The translations under genes and the position numbers were made by a program. From Phormidium willei BDU 130791 (lineage in GTDB: Bacteria; Cyanobacteriota; Cyanobacteriia; Cyanobacteriales; Geitlerinemataceae), in contig LSZA01000038.1 in assembly GCA_001637315.1 (NCBI GenBank), forward strand, positions 1-36,282: a DNA stretch of 36,282 nt. The letters are read 5' to 3'. Shown piece after piece: positions 8,260 through 17,049 of this stretch. A model generated the notes under the pieces. That model was not told where the DNA came from. It did not search any database and saw nothing but the letters and a program-made list of their open reading frames with translations. The stretch's first letter is position 1; each line of letters begins with the position of its first letter.

Positions 8260-8320
8260 AGAAATTTGTCAAGACTAACTATCAATCCCAAATTTCAAAA
8301 GTCGCACCATCCATGGTTTG

Positions 8321-8369
8321 AGGGGTGAACAGCACCTCGACCATCGCTCGCTCAACACCGTTCACCCCT
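8321..8369. repeat. 10-bp perfect inverted repeat downstream of glk
   Basis: AGGGGTGAAC at 8321-8330 is complementary to GTTCACCCCT at 8360-8369, separated by 29 bases. It lies between the glk stop and the next minus-strand gene, so it could form a stem at the 3' end of the glk transcript or serve as a protein site. There is no T-run, so it is not a canonical intrinsic terminator. Confidence 0.6.
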
Positions 8370-8422
8370 ATCATTAAGAACACCAAACACCCCATTAAAC
8401 GAGATGGCTTGGAGACCTTATA

Positions 8423-9442
8423 TTAAACATTTTGGTCAGCACAAATTGCCGCACCAATCAAGCCAACCTTAGGCTCTAAAACCACCTCAACCGGGATGTC
8501 TTCGAGCAACGGACTCACTCGTCCCTTATCCAAATACGCCGTCATAAAAGTCTCATTGCGGTGCAGAAGTGGCAGAATTTTGGCAGCAATCCCTCCGGCG
8601 ATGTAAAGACCTCGATAGGGCAACAATTTCAGGGCTAAATTCCCTGCTTCCGCTCCATAGGCTGAGACAAACATCTCCATCGTTTTCTGAGAAATCTCGT
8701 CAGATTCATCGAGAGCAGCGTTCGAAATGGCGGCGGCGGGAGTTTCCGCCGTCAGCATCTGACCCTTGTTCGGATGATTTTGGAAATGGCGATCGCACAA
8801 AAACTGATAAATTGAGACAATCCCTTGGCCCGACACTACCCGTTCAACGGACACTCGCTTCAGAGACTGGCTGGTTTTGAGATAATCCAAGAGGTCAAAT
8901 TCTAGGGGGGTGCGGGGTGCAAAATCGCTATGTCCGCCCTCTGTTGCCCCCACATAGGTCTGTTTTCCCTGACTAATGAGAAAACACTCCCCCAGTCCCG
9001 TTCCTGCCCCGAGAACCGCTAACGGCACGTCGGTTCGCTGTTTCTGGCGGGGGTCGGTCTTCTGAAGCACATGTAACTCTTGAGGTTGAAGTCCGAGAAC
9101 CCCATAGCCAATGGCGGCGAAGTCGTTAATCAAGGTGACCGCCTCAATAGTCAACTCGTCCGCGAGGCGGCTTCCGTCTAGGGACCAAGACAGATTAGTT
9201 AATTGTGAGCTGTTATTGACCACCGGGCCAGCAATCCCGAAACAGGCTCGACGCACCTCGCCGGAGTAATCTCCCTCTTGCAAGAAGGCTTTGACGATGG
9301 GAACCAAATCAGGATAGTCCTGACTGGGATAGTTCTGCTCATGAAGTAACTTCAATTGGGGACAGTCTTGGTCTTGCGTGACGTCGACTAATCGTAGAAT
9401 GGTTTTGGTTCCGCCAATATCACCGGCGAGGACAACGCTCAT
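8423..9442 (-). CDS. glk: Glucokinase
   Basis: Glucokinase phosphorylates glucose with ATP to glucose 6-phosphate, feeding sugar into glycolysis and the oxidative pentose phosphate path in the cytoplasm. The 339-residue protein opens with the phosphate-binding loop GDIGGTKT (residues 7-14) and has INDFAAIGYG with the catalytic Asp, LGAGTGLGECFL, TEGGHSDFAPR and GLYIAGGIA near the C-terminus, all typical of the Glk (COG0837-type) family rather than ROK. Length fits. The ATG at 9442 is clear. Just upstream are three 10-bp-spaced AATTTAAG repeats that could control expression. Confidence 0.94.
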   Translation of the reverse strand: MSVVLAGDIGGTKTILRLVDVTQDQDCPQLKLLHEQNYPSQDYPDLVPIVKAFLQEGDYSGEVRRACFGIAGPVVNNSSQLTNLSWSLDGSRLADELTIEAVTLINDFAAIGYGVLGLQPQELHVLQKTDPRQKQRTDVPLAVLGAGTGLGECFLISQGKQTYVGATEGGHSDFAPRTPLEFDLLDYLKTSQSLKRVSVERVVSGQGIVSIYQFLCDRHFQNHPNKGQMLTAETPAAAISNAALDESDEISQKTMEMFVSAYGAEAGNLALKLLPYRGLYIAGGIAAKILPLLHRNETFMTAYLDKGRVSPLLEDIPVEVVLEPKVGLIGAAICADQNV

Positions 9443-9470
9443 ACAGACTTGACTCGATAGAGTTTCCCTT

Positions 9471-9500
9471 TCAATTTAAGCTAATTTAAGTGAATTTAAG
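9471..9500. promoter_or_regulatory. Three helically phased AATTTAAG repeats upstream of glk
   Basis: AATTTAAG is found at 9473-9480, 9483-9490 and 9493-9500, an exact 10-base period, 31-58 bases upstream of the glk ATG (minus strand). Repeats spaced by one helical turn place the same bases on one face of the DNA. This could be a regulator site, an UP-like AT-rich element, or part of the promoter. The repeat is visible; its role is inference. Confidence 0.5.
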
Positions 9501-9525
9501 CTCAAATTTGCCTCCAACCCTCAAC

Positions 9526-10206
9526 TCAATTGAACCGGACTTGGGTTTCACTCTGACTCAGATGGCTGGTGTCTCCCTTGAGGTCAAGACGCCAACCGCC
9601 GTCAGTCTCAGTGAACTGCACTAAGCTACAGCAGGCGGCCTGAATCTCGACGGGTTGACTCAGCAGTGCTTGGGTCATTCCGGCGACGGTGGCCCCATGA
9701 CCGACAAAGAGGATATCTCCCGAGGTGTGAGCCACCAGATGACGAGCGGTGTCCCCGGAACGTCGCCAACATTGCTGTTCGCTGGCTTCGGGATAGTGAG
9801 GATGGAGGTGGGAGCGATAGTGGAGGTCAAGGCGGGGAAATTGCCTCTGTAACTCCTCGGGAGAGGCGATTTCAGGCATTTCTGTCATCCATTCTGGATT
9901 AAGCCATTCGCCGATTCCTGATTCGAGATAAAGGGGAACCTTTAACTGTTGGGCCACCGCATGGGCCGTGGTGACACAACGGCGGAAGGGGGAACTAAAA
10001 ATGGTCAGTTGTCCCGGTGTGGCATCTCGCTCAAGTCGCTCGGCGAGTTCTTGGGCCTGTTGCAATCCCAGGTCCGAGAGGGGGGGGTCATAGCGTCGGG
10101 GAGCGGTTTCAAACCATTCGGGATATTGGAAATCGTAGCGATGGCCATGGCGAGCAATCCAGATGGTTCGTGGGGAGGAGGGATTCAAGGGTCGGTTGGA
10201 TGTCAT
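9526..10206 (-). CDS. Histidine phosphatase family protein (phosphoglycerate mutase-like)
   Basis: The product belongs to the branch-2/branch-1 histidine phosphatase superfamily. It has the phosphohistidine motif ARHGHR (the RHG triad) near the N-terminus, FSSPFRRCVTTA with the second arginine, a conserved Glu region (GIGEWL), and GHGATVAGMT containing the second catalytic His. This suggests a phosphatase on a small metabolite or protein rather than glycolytic mutase; the substrate cannot be told. The longest frame starts at a TTG (10302), with ATGs at 10266 and 10257. I choose the ATG at 10206 (226 aa), which puts the RHG motif close to the N-terminus as usual. No strong ribosome-binding site marks any candidate. 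Confidence 0.85.
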   Translation of the reverse strand: MTSNRPLNPSSPRTIWIARHGHRYDFQYPEWFETAPRRYDPPLSDLGLQQAQELAERLERDATPGQLTIFSSPFRRCVTTAHAVAQQLKVPLYLESGIGEWLNPEWMTEMPEIASPEELQRQFPRLDLHYRSHLHPHYPEASEQQCWRRSGDTARHLVAHTSGDILFVGHGATVAGMTQALLSQPVEIQAACCSLVQFTETDGGWRLDLKGDTSHLSQSETQVRFN

Positions 10207-10528
10207 GGGCAGAATAGGTCGAGGTTCATGTTGCTTTAAAATAGAATTACTCAGCATCCTGACCATCAGCTTAAGCAATGTTATGGTGCAATTCAATGGC
10301 AACTCAGTTGTTTCTGGGCATTAGTTTGGTCAGCATCGTGCAACGAATGGTTGCTAAATGACATTGACTGCTGATGCGGAGGGGATGGATAGCAGTAGCT
10401 CGATAATATCGAACTGATGCCACGAGTCAAGTTAAGATGAAACTAGGCTTTTCCCATTGCTTGTTGGTCATTGTTTGTATATCGCTATCAGAGTGGCGTT
10501 CAACTAAAGAGTCCCGTTAAAGAGGTTT
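10207..10528. other. Divergent intergenic region, phosphatase / zinc-finger gene
   Basis: No supported gene lies here. The left part (10207-10302) could be N-terminal coding sequence of the phosphatase if an earlier start is used. TCGATA-A-TATCGA at 10400-10412 is a perfect 6-bp inverted repeat around one base and could be an operator. AGAGG at 10521-10525 is a reasonable ribosome-binding site for the ATG at 10529. I see no convincing -35/-10 pair. Confidence 0.45.
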
Positions 10529-10933
10529 ATGGCTAAACGACGAAAAAAAACATTTCCCTGTGGACATAAAGGCTATGGCAAAACCTGTCATCGCTGTGAG
10601 CAGGAACGACGTGAGCAAGAGAAGCAATGGCAGGCTCTGCAACAAAAGCAACTTGAAAAGAAAGCCTGGGAAGCGACATTTGAGCAGGATGATATTGATT
10701 TGCGATCGCTCCCTCAATATGTAGTCTTAAAGGCTCGGGATATTATATCGGGTTTAGCCCAACAGCAAAGTTATCGAGACTTTAATGGTAAGCGCATGAG
10801 ACACGATCGCCAAATTATTAGTATCCCCATCACTCGTAATTATCGCATGATTTGCCGAGATGATGGGGACTTTGTCATCCCCCAGTCAGTGCTATCTCAT
10901 GAGGATTACAACGTTAAAAAACCGGGGGCTTAG
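10529..10933 (+). CDS. Small zinc-finger protein with possible RelE/ParE-like C-terminal half
   Basis: A 134-residue basic protein. Residues 1-25 hold CGHKGYGKTCHRC, a compact Cys/His cluster (C11, H13, C20, H21, C23) that looks zinc-binding. A charged Gln-rich helix follows (about 25-55). The last ~80 residues (LPQYVVLKARDIISGL, then IISIPITRNYRMIC) have the order and character of a RelE/ParE fold: a Lys-containing helix, a strand with paired arginines and an YRMI strand. I believe similar proteins occur across cyanobacteria, but I cannot name a function. No antitoxin-like gene adjoins it. The ATG has AGAGG 4 bases before it. It could instead be an RNA-binding protein. Confidence 0.75.
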   Translation: MAKRRKKTFPCGHKGYGKTCHRCEQERREQEKQWQALQQKQLEKKAWEATFEQDDIDLRSLPQYVVLKARDIISGLAQQQSYRDFNGKRMRHDRQIISIPITRNYRMICRDDGDFVIPQSVLSHEDYNVKKPGA

Positions 10934-10958
10934 TGGTCTTTGTCAAGCTTAACTGAGT

Positions 10959-11678
10959 TTAACTGAGATCCTCACAGATGCGATCGAAAGCAGCGGCGGG
11001 GTCGTCGGCCTGGGTAATCGGGCGACCCATCACGAGATAGTTGGCTCCCGCTTGCAACGCCTCCTGGGGAGTCATGACCCGTTTTTGGTCGCCTGAAACC
11101 GCCCAGGAGGGACGAACACCGGGGCAGACAAGGAGGAACTCACGACCGCAGATTTGTCGCAGTTGCTGGGCTTCCTGGGGGGAGCAAACGGCTCCTGCCA
11201 ACCCGGACTCCTGGGCTAAGAGAGCCATTTTCAGGGCATATTCGGGGAGTTCGATGGGAACCTGAAGGTCAAAGGCCAGTTCCCGGGCGTTGAGGCTGGT
11301 AAGGAGGGTGATGGCGATCGCCCTCGGTAGAGGCTGTCCAGCGGCGGCTGCACCCTCTTCTAGCGCCCGCTGAGCGGCTTTTAGGGCGGGCCGGCCGGCG
11401 GTGGCATGTAGGGTCAGCAAGTCCACGCCGTAGCGAGCGGCGGAGCGACAGGCTCCGGCGACGGTATTGGGAATATCATGGAGTTTGAGGTCTAAAAAGA
11501 TGCGTTTGTCTCGTGCTTTGAGATGGTCGAGAATGGGAGGACCGGCACTGATGAAAAGTTCCAGACCAACTTTCCAAAATTGCACATTTGGGAGTTGAGC
11601 GACTTGGGAAATTGCTGTCTCTAAATCTGGAACATCTAGGGCAACGATAATACGTTCAGAAATCGACTCGGTTACCAT
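10959..11678 (-). CDS. pyrF: Orotidine 5'-phosphate decarboxylase
   Basis: PyrF converts orotidine monophosphate to UMP, the last step of de novo pyrimidine synthesis. The 239-residue protein has the N-terminal IIVALDVPD strand, the catalytic [13 protein letters not shown] motif (Asp-x-Lys-x-x-Asp), TLHATAG, and the phosphate-binding CPGVRP and [14 protein letters not shown] segments. Length agrees with group I enzymes. The frame continues upstream to a GTG at 11747, but the extra 23 residues are not family-like, so I begin at the ATG at 11678. It lies 87 bases after the histidine kinase gene on the same strand; whether they are co-transcribed is uncertain. Confidence 0.95.
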   Translation of the reverse strand: MVTESISERIIVALDVPDLETAISQVAQLPNVQFWKVGLELFISAGPPILDHLKARDKRIFLDLKLHDIPNTVAGACRSAARYGVDLLTLHATAGRPALKAAQRALEEGAAAAGQPLPRAIAITLLTSLNARELAFDLQVPIELPEYALKMALLAQESGLAGAVCSPQEAQQLRQICGREFLLVCPGVRPSWAVSGDQKRVMTPQEALQAGANYLVMGRPITQADDPAAAFDRICEDLS

Positions 11679-11765
11679 TGTTCTTTGACGGGTTTTCAGT
11701 TCCAGTATTATAAAGCGTTTTGTGGTCGTTGTATCAGGTAAACTCACGGGATAATATCTTGGAGT

Positions 11766-13652
11766 TCACTTGCCAATAGGTAACGTAATCTCAAAGCGAG
11801 TTCCCTGATTTGGCGTCGAATCACAGACGAGACTTCCCCCATGTTGTGTTACAATTGTTTCATAGCTATTATACAACCCCAACCCAGTTCCTTGTCCCAC
11901 ATCTTTGGTCGTAAAAAACGGCTCAAAGATTCTCGTCTGATGCTCGGGTTTAATCCCAATCCCGTTATCAGAAATTAGAATTTGCACCAAAGAGTCATTA
12001 AACAGACGAGTCTCTAACTGAATGATTCCCGGCATCGGAGTCGTTTCAGTCTGTTGTCGGGTTAAAATCCCATCAATGGCATTATTGAGGATATTCATAA
12101 AAACTTGATTGATATAAATTGCAAAACATTCAACTTTTGGCAATTGACCGTAGTGTTTAACCACTTGAATCGAAGACTGAGAGCCAGGGTCTCGTAAACG
12201 ATGCTGCAAGACCAAAAGCGTGCTATCTAAGCCATCGTGGATATCGACCGCTTTCAGTTCCGCCTCATCTAACCGAGAGAAATTTCGTAAACTGAGGACA
12301 ATTCGTTGAATCCGTTCTGAACCAGAGCGCATCGAGGTCATGAGTTTCAGAAAATCCTCTTGCAGAAACTCAAAATCAATCTCCTCCATAAACTCTAAAA
12401 TTTCAGGGTCAGGTTTCGGGGTTTTAGCTTGATAGAGCAGCAGCAATTTGAGGATATCCTCAAAATACTCCTGAGCTGGGGTGAGATTACTGTGGATAAA
12501 TCCAATCGGATTATTGATTTCATGAGCGACACCCGCCACAAGCTGACCCAACCCAGTCATGGTTTCATTTTGGATGAGTTGAGCCTGGGTTTGTTTGAGT
12601 TGTGATAATGCATCGGTTAAGGAGCCGGCTTGCTGTTTTAAATAGAGTTGTTGCTGTTCGAGTTGTTGATTCGCGTCTGAAAGTTCTTGAGTTCGCTCTT
12701 TAACACGAATTTCTAGGTCTTGTTTCGCCTTTTTTAGCGCAAAAATGGCTTGGGTTCGTTCGTTTAAGATAGCTATTAACACTAAAACAGCAATAGAGAT
12801 AACGGCAATAAAAGAATTTAAAAAGAGTAACGAAGCATTGAGATTATCTCGTACAAAAATACTACGTCTTTGAACCGTTCCAATCACCGCCAGAGAGGTC
12901 GTCAGCACCAGCGCTGATGTCGTCCAGGTAACGGGGAAGCGAAACACCGCCCACACCAATAATGGCATCATTAAATATTCGATGGGAGCTTGCTCAAAAA
13001 AGGCGAACTTAATGACAATAGTCGCTAAAATCAGCCAAGCTAGAATTTCTAGGAAATTTTGTCGTACAAAATTCTTAATAACCTTGATATTTCGCGATTG
13101 ACTGGGCGTAAACCAAACTAAAAGACAAGGTGCATAAATAATAACACCCGTCACATTGGCTATCCACCAGGTGAGAAACACATAGCCAAATTCTGAGCTG
13201 CGAATCCATTGTGCAACCCACAGCGCCGTTACCCCAAAGGTTGCGCTGATGAGTTGACTGATGAGTCCTCCCCAAATGATAAAGAGAAAGACATGATTGG
13301 TGTGATGAAGGGGATAGGGGCGGTGAGTGACGCGTTGCACTAAATGAGCGCCAATCAGAGCCGTTAGGGTGTTTCCAGTGGCGGTGACAACGCCAATAGC
13401 TAAATGAACGGGACTGGGGTCGAGAATGGGGTAGGTGCTAAACGCACCGATGAGGATTCCCGGCCAGACTTGGGGACCCCAAAGGAGGGTAACCGCGAGG
13501 CTAAATCCCGCCGGAATCCAGACCGTCGCGACATCTCCGGGGAGGACCGCTAGTTGCATCCCTAATAAGGCGACGAGACTATAAACGATGGCGATGAGGA
13601 GAACTCGGGATAAGTTCTCATATCTCTCAATCAATCTGCGGATGTTTGACAT
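11766..13652 (-). CDS. MASE1-domain sensor histidine kinase
   Basis: A 628-residue membrane sensor kinase. Residues ~17-295 form a MASE1 domain with about eight membrane helices (VATVWIPAGFSLAVTLLWG is a typical MASE1 stretch). A coiled coil (~298-365) leads to a HisKA region with phospho-acceptor His377 in VAGVAHEINNPIGF. The ATPase domain has the N box (NILNNAIDGI), G1 (SDNGIGI), F box (FEPFFTT) and G2 (GQGTGLGLYNS). It should autophosphorylate on His377 and pass the phosphate to a response regulator; none is encoded nearby. The signal is unknown. The gene starts 5 bases after the GT39-like gene's stop, so it probably belongs to the same operon. Confidence 0.93.
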   Translation of the reverse strand: MSNIRRLIERYENLSRVLLIAIVYSLVALLGMQLAVLPGDVATVWIPAGFSLAVTLLWGPQVWPGILIGAFSTYPILDPSPVHLAIGVVTATGNTLTALIGAHLVQRVTHRPYPLHHTNHVFLFIIWGGLISQLISATFGVTALWVAQWIRSSEFGYVFLTWWIANVTGVIIYAPCLLVWFTPSQSRNIKVIKNFVRQNFLEILAWLILATIVIKFAFFEQAPIEYLMMPLLVWAVFRFPVTWTTSALVLTTSLAVIGTVQRRSIFVRDNLNASLLFLNSFIAVISIAVLVLIAILNERTQAIFALKKAKQDLEIRVKERTQELSDANQQLEQQQLYLKQQAGSLTDALSQLKQTQAQLIQNETMTGLGQLVAGVAHEINNPIGFIHSNLTPAQEYFEDILKLLLLYQAKTPKPDPEILEFMEEIDFEFLQEDFLKLMTSMRSGSERIQRIVLSLRNFSRLDEAELKAVDIHDGLDSTLLVLQHRLRDPGSQSSIQVVKHYGQLPKVECFAIYINQVFMNILNNAIDGILTRQQTETTPMPGIIQLETRLFNDSLVQILISDNGIGIKPEHQTRIFEPFFTTKDVGQGTGLGLYNSYETIVTQHGGSLVCDSTPNQGTRFEITLPIGK

Positions 13653-13657
13653 ACGGC

Positions 13658-15289
13658 TTAACGGTAACGAACGAGGTCATAACGGTAGCCATTGATTTTG
13701 GGAAGTTGATGACGTGGAACTCGTTGGCCAATGGGTTCATTGGCGTCGAATTGTCCACCACGATCGCCTAATTTATGGGCATGAAAATTGATATACCAAA
13801 CATCAAATGGAGGGGGTGTATTTTGTAGTTCTTGTGCTAAAATATCAGTTGGATAGTAACTGGGTTTAGGATGAGCAAGTAAAAAATATTGAGAATGAGG
13901 AAAGTTGAATTTAGCTAAGTCCCAGGCGATCGCCTGCAAGCGTCCAGTCTGTCCATGATGCTTGTGGGTTGTGGCTAAAACAACCGGTACATGAGAGGTT
14001 TGGCGGATAACTTGCGCCAGGCGATCGCCGCGATGATGTTGCAAATAACTGAAATTAGTCACCACACTTAAACTTCCTAAAAGTGCAATTCCAGCGAGGA
14101 TATAAATGTGTTTTGGCTGATGGTTCCAGGCTGACGCTAAGCCAGATGCAAGGATTAAAATCACAACCGGCAACAGGGGAAAAAAGAAGCGCGGTGCTAA
14201 GGTTAAATCATTGCCTGTCAAATAGGTGATCCCCAAAAACAGGAAAAGCCCCACAAAAAAGACCTCCAGCCAAATCCTAGATTGAGGAGGATGGTGCGGG
14301 GTAAATACCTCTAGCAACTGCCAAACTTTCCAGAGAATAAATAGTAATACCAATCCCGTAATCACAATCCACCAAAGAGGGAACACCAACGCATCCAGAG
14401 GCGCCATCAACACCATCGACACCAACCATAAAATCGTCCGTCCCAGGGGTGGAAAAACACCCAAGTCGCCATCGGTCACCCAATCCGTTAAATCACTGTC
14501 CGCAAATCGTCCCCAAACCGGAAGCCAAACCAGTCCAGTCACCGCCGTTCCCACCGCCGCCACGGCTACCCCTCGCCAGGGTTTCGCGGTGCGGGGAATA
14601 GGTCCGTTTAACCATCCCTGTAGCCAATGTTTGCCTAAAACCAGTCCCTGAATGAGGGGAACTAAGCCAAAAAAGTAATGAACGGCAATTCCCAAGCCAT
14701 TAACCACAATCCAGAGAAACGTCCAACCCCAGAGCCATTGGCGGGCCGGGGAATGGCTCTGTATCAGACTTTCAATGGCTAAGGTAAAGGCATAAAACGA
14801 GGCGATCGCCAGTAAAATAGCTAAAGTATAGTGGCGTGCTTCCTGGGCCAAGAAAATCCCCAAGGGCGACAAGGCCATCAACGCCGCCGCCAACTGAGCC
14901 ACCGTCTCCGAAGCAAAAGACCGTTTCGCCAAGCCATAGAGGGCCGGAATCGTCAGAGCGCCCCACAACGCTGAAAAAGCCCGACTGGCCCAAAGAAGCT
15001 GCTCTTGGGGAAACCCTTGCAGCCAGAGATGATTTAACACAAAATAGAGCGGTGGGTGGGTACTTTCGCTCATCAGATGCTGCCAGACATCGCCTAGGCC
15101 GGCTGTTGGTGACCGTTGTAACGGTTCAAGTAACTGCTGCGGGGAGATAAACTCATTCAGCGGAACCCCAAGAAAGCTATTCCCCAAACTAAAGACGAGG
15201 GTGGCACATTCATCGGTCCAAGGGGGCAAGGTTCCTAAGCCGATACATCGTAATACTAGCCCCAGCAGGAACCAGGCAAAAAGTCTCAT
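13658..15289 (-). CDS. GT39-like membrane glycosyltransferase
   Basis: A 543-residue polytopic protein of the GT-C glycosyltransferase class (PMT/ArnT-like, family 39). After the first membrane helix comes PPWTDECA (Asp26-Glu27), the acidic first-loop motif that GT-C enzymes use for catalysis. HPPLYFVLNHLWLQ and then LGIFLAQEARHYTLAILLA match the second and third conserved regions of cyanobacterial GT39-like proteins. Such enzymes transfer a sugar from a polyprenyl-phosphate carrier to a lipid or protein on the outer face of the membrane; donor and acceptor here are unknown. The first ATG is at 15289; the frame opens at a TTG two codons earlier. It lies between the two GT-C paralogues and the histidine kinase. 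Confidence 0.85.
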   Translation of the reverse strand: MRLFAWFLLGLVLRCIGLGTLPPWTDECATLVFSLGNSFLGVPLNEFISPQQLLEPLQRSPTAGLGDVWQHLMSESTHPPLYFVLNHLWLQGFPQEQLLWASRAFSALWGALTIPALYGLAKRSFASETVAQLAAALMALSPLGIFLAQEARHYTLAILLAIASFYAFTLAIESLIQSHSPARQWLWGWTFLWIVVNGLGIAVHYFFGLVPLIQGLVLGKHWLQGWLNGPIPRTAKPWRGVAVAAVGTAVTGLVWLPVWGRFADSDLTDWVTDGDLGVFPPLGRTILWLVSMVLMAPLDALVFPLWWIVITGLVLLFILWKVWQLLEVFTPHHPPQSRIWLEVFFVGLFLFLGITYLTGNDLTLAPRFFFPLLPVVILILASGLASAWNHQPKHIYILAGIALLGSLSVVTNFSYLQHHRGDRLAQVIRQTSHVPVVLATTHKHHGQTGRLQAIAWDLAKFNFPHSQYFLLAHPKPSYYPTDILAQELQNTPPPFDVWYINFHAHKLGDRGGQFDANEPIGQRVPRHQLPKINGYRYDLVRYR

Positions 15290-15396
15290 GAGCAAGAATT
15301 AACGGGTTAACAATAGCTAAATCCTGAGAACATCCCGATGAGGAAGTGTTCTGGCGCTTAACTCTCCGATTGGCTTTGGGCCCCCAGTCTAGCCTC

Positions 15397-17049
15397 TCAT
15401 TGAGCTGCTCTCGGCTGACACCGCTCATAAAGCCAGAGTTGAACCCCTCCTTGTAACTCAAACGAGTCTGGGAGGCGGCGGAACTTCTCAGTGAGGGCTT
15501 GATTTTGAAGAAACGCCTCCGATATTAGGCGTATCATAGTCTGAGATTGCGATCGCACCACCTGTTCATCCTGCAACTCAATCAGTTGCGGCGGCGTCGC
15601 CACAATCACCACATCCGCCTCTAACACCGTTTCCCAAGGAGAGACGGGGCCATCAAAAATGGCAACGGGGAGTAACGTCAACGAATTCTCAAATCGTTGA
15701 AACGCCTCCGACTGAAACATCGACGCATTCACCTGATTCGAGGCCGCCAGCAACGCCACCGTTTGTTGCTGCTGGCTCAACCCCTGTAACCGCAGCAACA
15801 GACGCTCCAATTCCGCCCTATCCTGTCGAACCAGAGGGGGGTGAGCCTTAGCCAACAGAGGCTTGAGGGAAACTCGGGCCAAAACCGATTCTGGGAGAGC
15901 ATCCGCAACAGACAGCGACATCCCAGTTGACAGCATCCCCAACCCCGACGAGACATTCACCAGCACATAGGCTCCCAACAGCACCAATCCCCAACGCCGT
16001 TGCACCCTATCGAGTAACACCTCAATGAACGCCAACAGGCCCAACACCAACCAAGGCGTTAGATGTAGCGTGTAGTGAAGATTGCCATACCGCAACTTAA
16101 GCAAGACCACCCCTAACGATAACCCGGCCGCCATCCCCACAACCCGCCAACCGAGCTGGCCCCAACGCTGACTGACGAGCCATCCCACGATGGCCATAGC
16201 CCAAAGTCCCCAACCGTAAGCGGCTCCCGTGCGCGAGAGCATCACCCCCAGCGGCAGACTCCAAAGCTGATAGCGACTGCTAAAATCCGTTGTCATCGCC
16301 TTCTGAGTGAACTCCGGGGCAACGATAACCATCACAATTAGACTGACGATGCCCACCATCGCCAATCGTAACCACAGAATTAGGGATTTTTGCCAATCTT
16401 TCCGAGAGCCGATAGGTTGCGATAGGGCCACCGCCAGCAACAACGTTAAGGCAGAATAAGCAAAATGACGACGTAGGAGAACCATCAGGGCAATCATCGC
16501 CCCCAGGGCCAGAATTTGCCAAGATTGCCGAAGGCGGGGATAGCGCAGATAGAGCCATGTTGCCCAAACCAAAACCATTGCGCCGCCAATGTCGGGATAA
16601 CCGCGCAACATGGGAATCCAGGTCATGGGCAAGAGTAGGGTTAAAACGGTGGTGAACCAAAAGACAGGTCGTTTCCCCCATTGGCCTAAATGGCGCAAGG
16701 GGAGTTCTGTGGCAATGGCCCCCATTCCCAGAGAAAACGGGATGAGGTAAATCAGGGCCAGACTGAGAATATAGGCCAGGCGATGATGGTCTCCTAATTG
16801 GATAATGGGGAGGAGTGGCAAGATATGTAGGCCATTTTTCTGTTGGCTTAGGCTTTGGCGCAAAAACTCCCAGCCGTCATTGGGGGACTGGTTGAAGGCC
16901 TCGGCCATGAGAATGGCATAGTTATGATAGTCGGCGTAATCCCACCAGTAAAAGCCCGTTTCGGGAGTGATGTAGCGGATAACGAGGCTGACAACAGTCA
17001 GCAGCAAGAGGAGAGCGGCGAGGCCATCGCTGGCGCGGAGTTGGGTCAT
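15397..17049 (-). CDS. Polytopic GT-C-like membrane protein, paralogue 1
   Basis: A 550-residue protein with about ten membrane helices followed by a soluble C-terminal region of about 150 residues. The first periplasmic loop carries an acidic cluster, YWWDYADYHNYA (Asp37, Asp40), as in GT-C glycosyltransferases. It is clearly related to the upstream gene: shared motifs are PMTWIPMLRGYPD, LLRRHFAYS, HYTLHLTP, KAHPPLVRQD and LLAASNQVN. The ATG at 17049 overlaps the TGA of the upstream gene by one base (TGATG), a strong sign of translational coupling. A TTG one codon before is the theoretical frame opening. Function is inferred only from fold features; no named family was recognised. Confidence 0.78.
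   Translation of the reverse strand: MTQLRASDGLAALLLLLTVVSLVIRYITPETGFYWWDYADYHNYAILMAEAFNQSPNDGWEFLRQSLSQQKNGLHILPLLPIIQLGDHHRLAYILSLALIYLIPFSLGMGAIATELPLRHLGQWGKRPVFWFTTVLTLLLPMTWIPMLRGYPDIGGAMVLVWATWLYLRYPRLRQSWQILALGAMIALMVLLRRHFAYSALTLLLAVALSQPIGSRKDWQKSLILWLRLAMVGIVSLIVMVIVAPEFTQKAMTTDFSSRYQLWSLPLGVMLSRTGAAYGWGLWAMAIVGWLVSQRWGQLGWRVVGMAAGLSLGVVLLKLRYGNLHYTLHLTPWLVLGLLAFIEVLLDRVQRRWGLVLLGAYVLVNVSSGLGMLSTGMSLSVADALPESVLARVSLKPLLAKAHPPLVRQDRAELERLLLRLQGLSQQQQTVALLAASNQVNASMFQSEAFQRFENSLTLLPVAIFDGPVSPWETVLEADVVIVATPPQLIELQDEQVVRSQSQTMIRLISEAFLQNQALTEKFRRLPDSFELQGGVQLWLYERCQPRAAQ

Noticed and set aside
10529..10933. A toxin-antitoxin module
   Set aside because: Only one gene is present; both neighbours are on the opposite strand and encode metabolic proteins, so no antitoxin can be assigned.
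11679..11747. Extended PyrF start at a GTG
   Set aside because: The extra 23 residues are not family-like and the ATG at 11678 gives the standard length.
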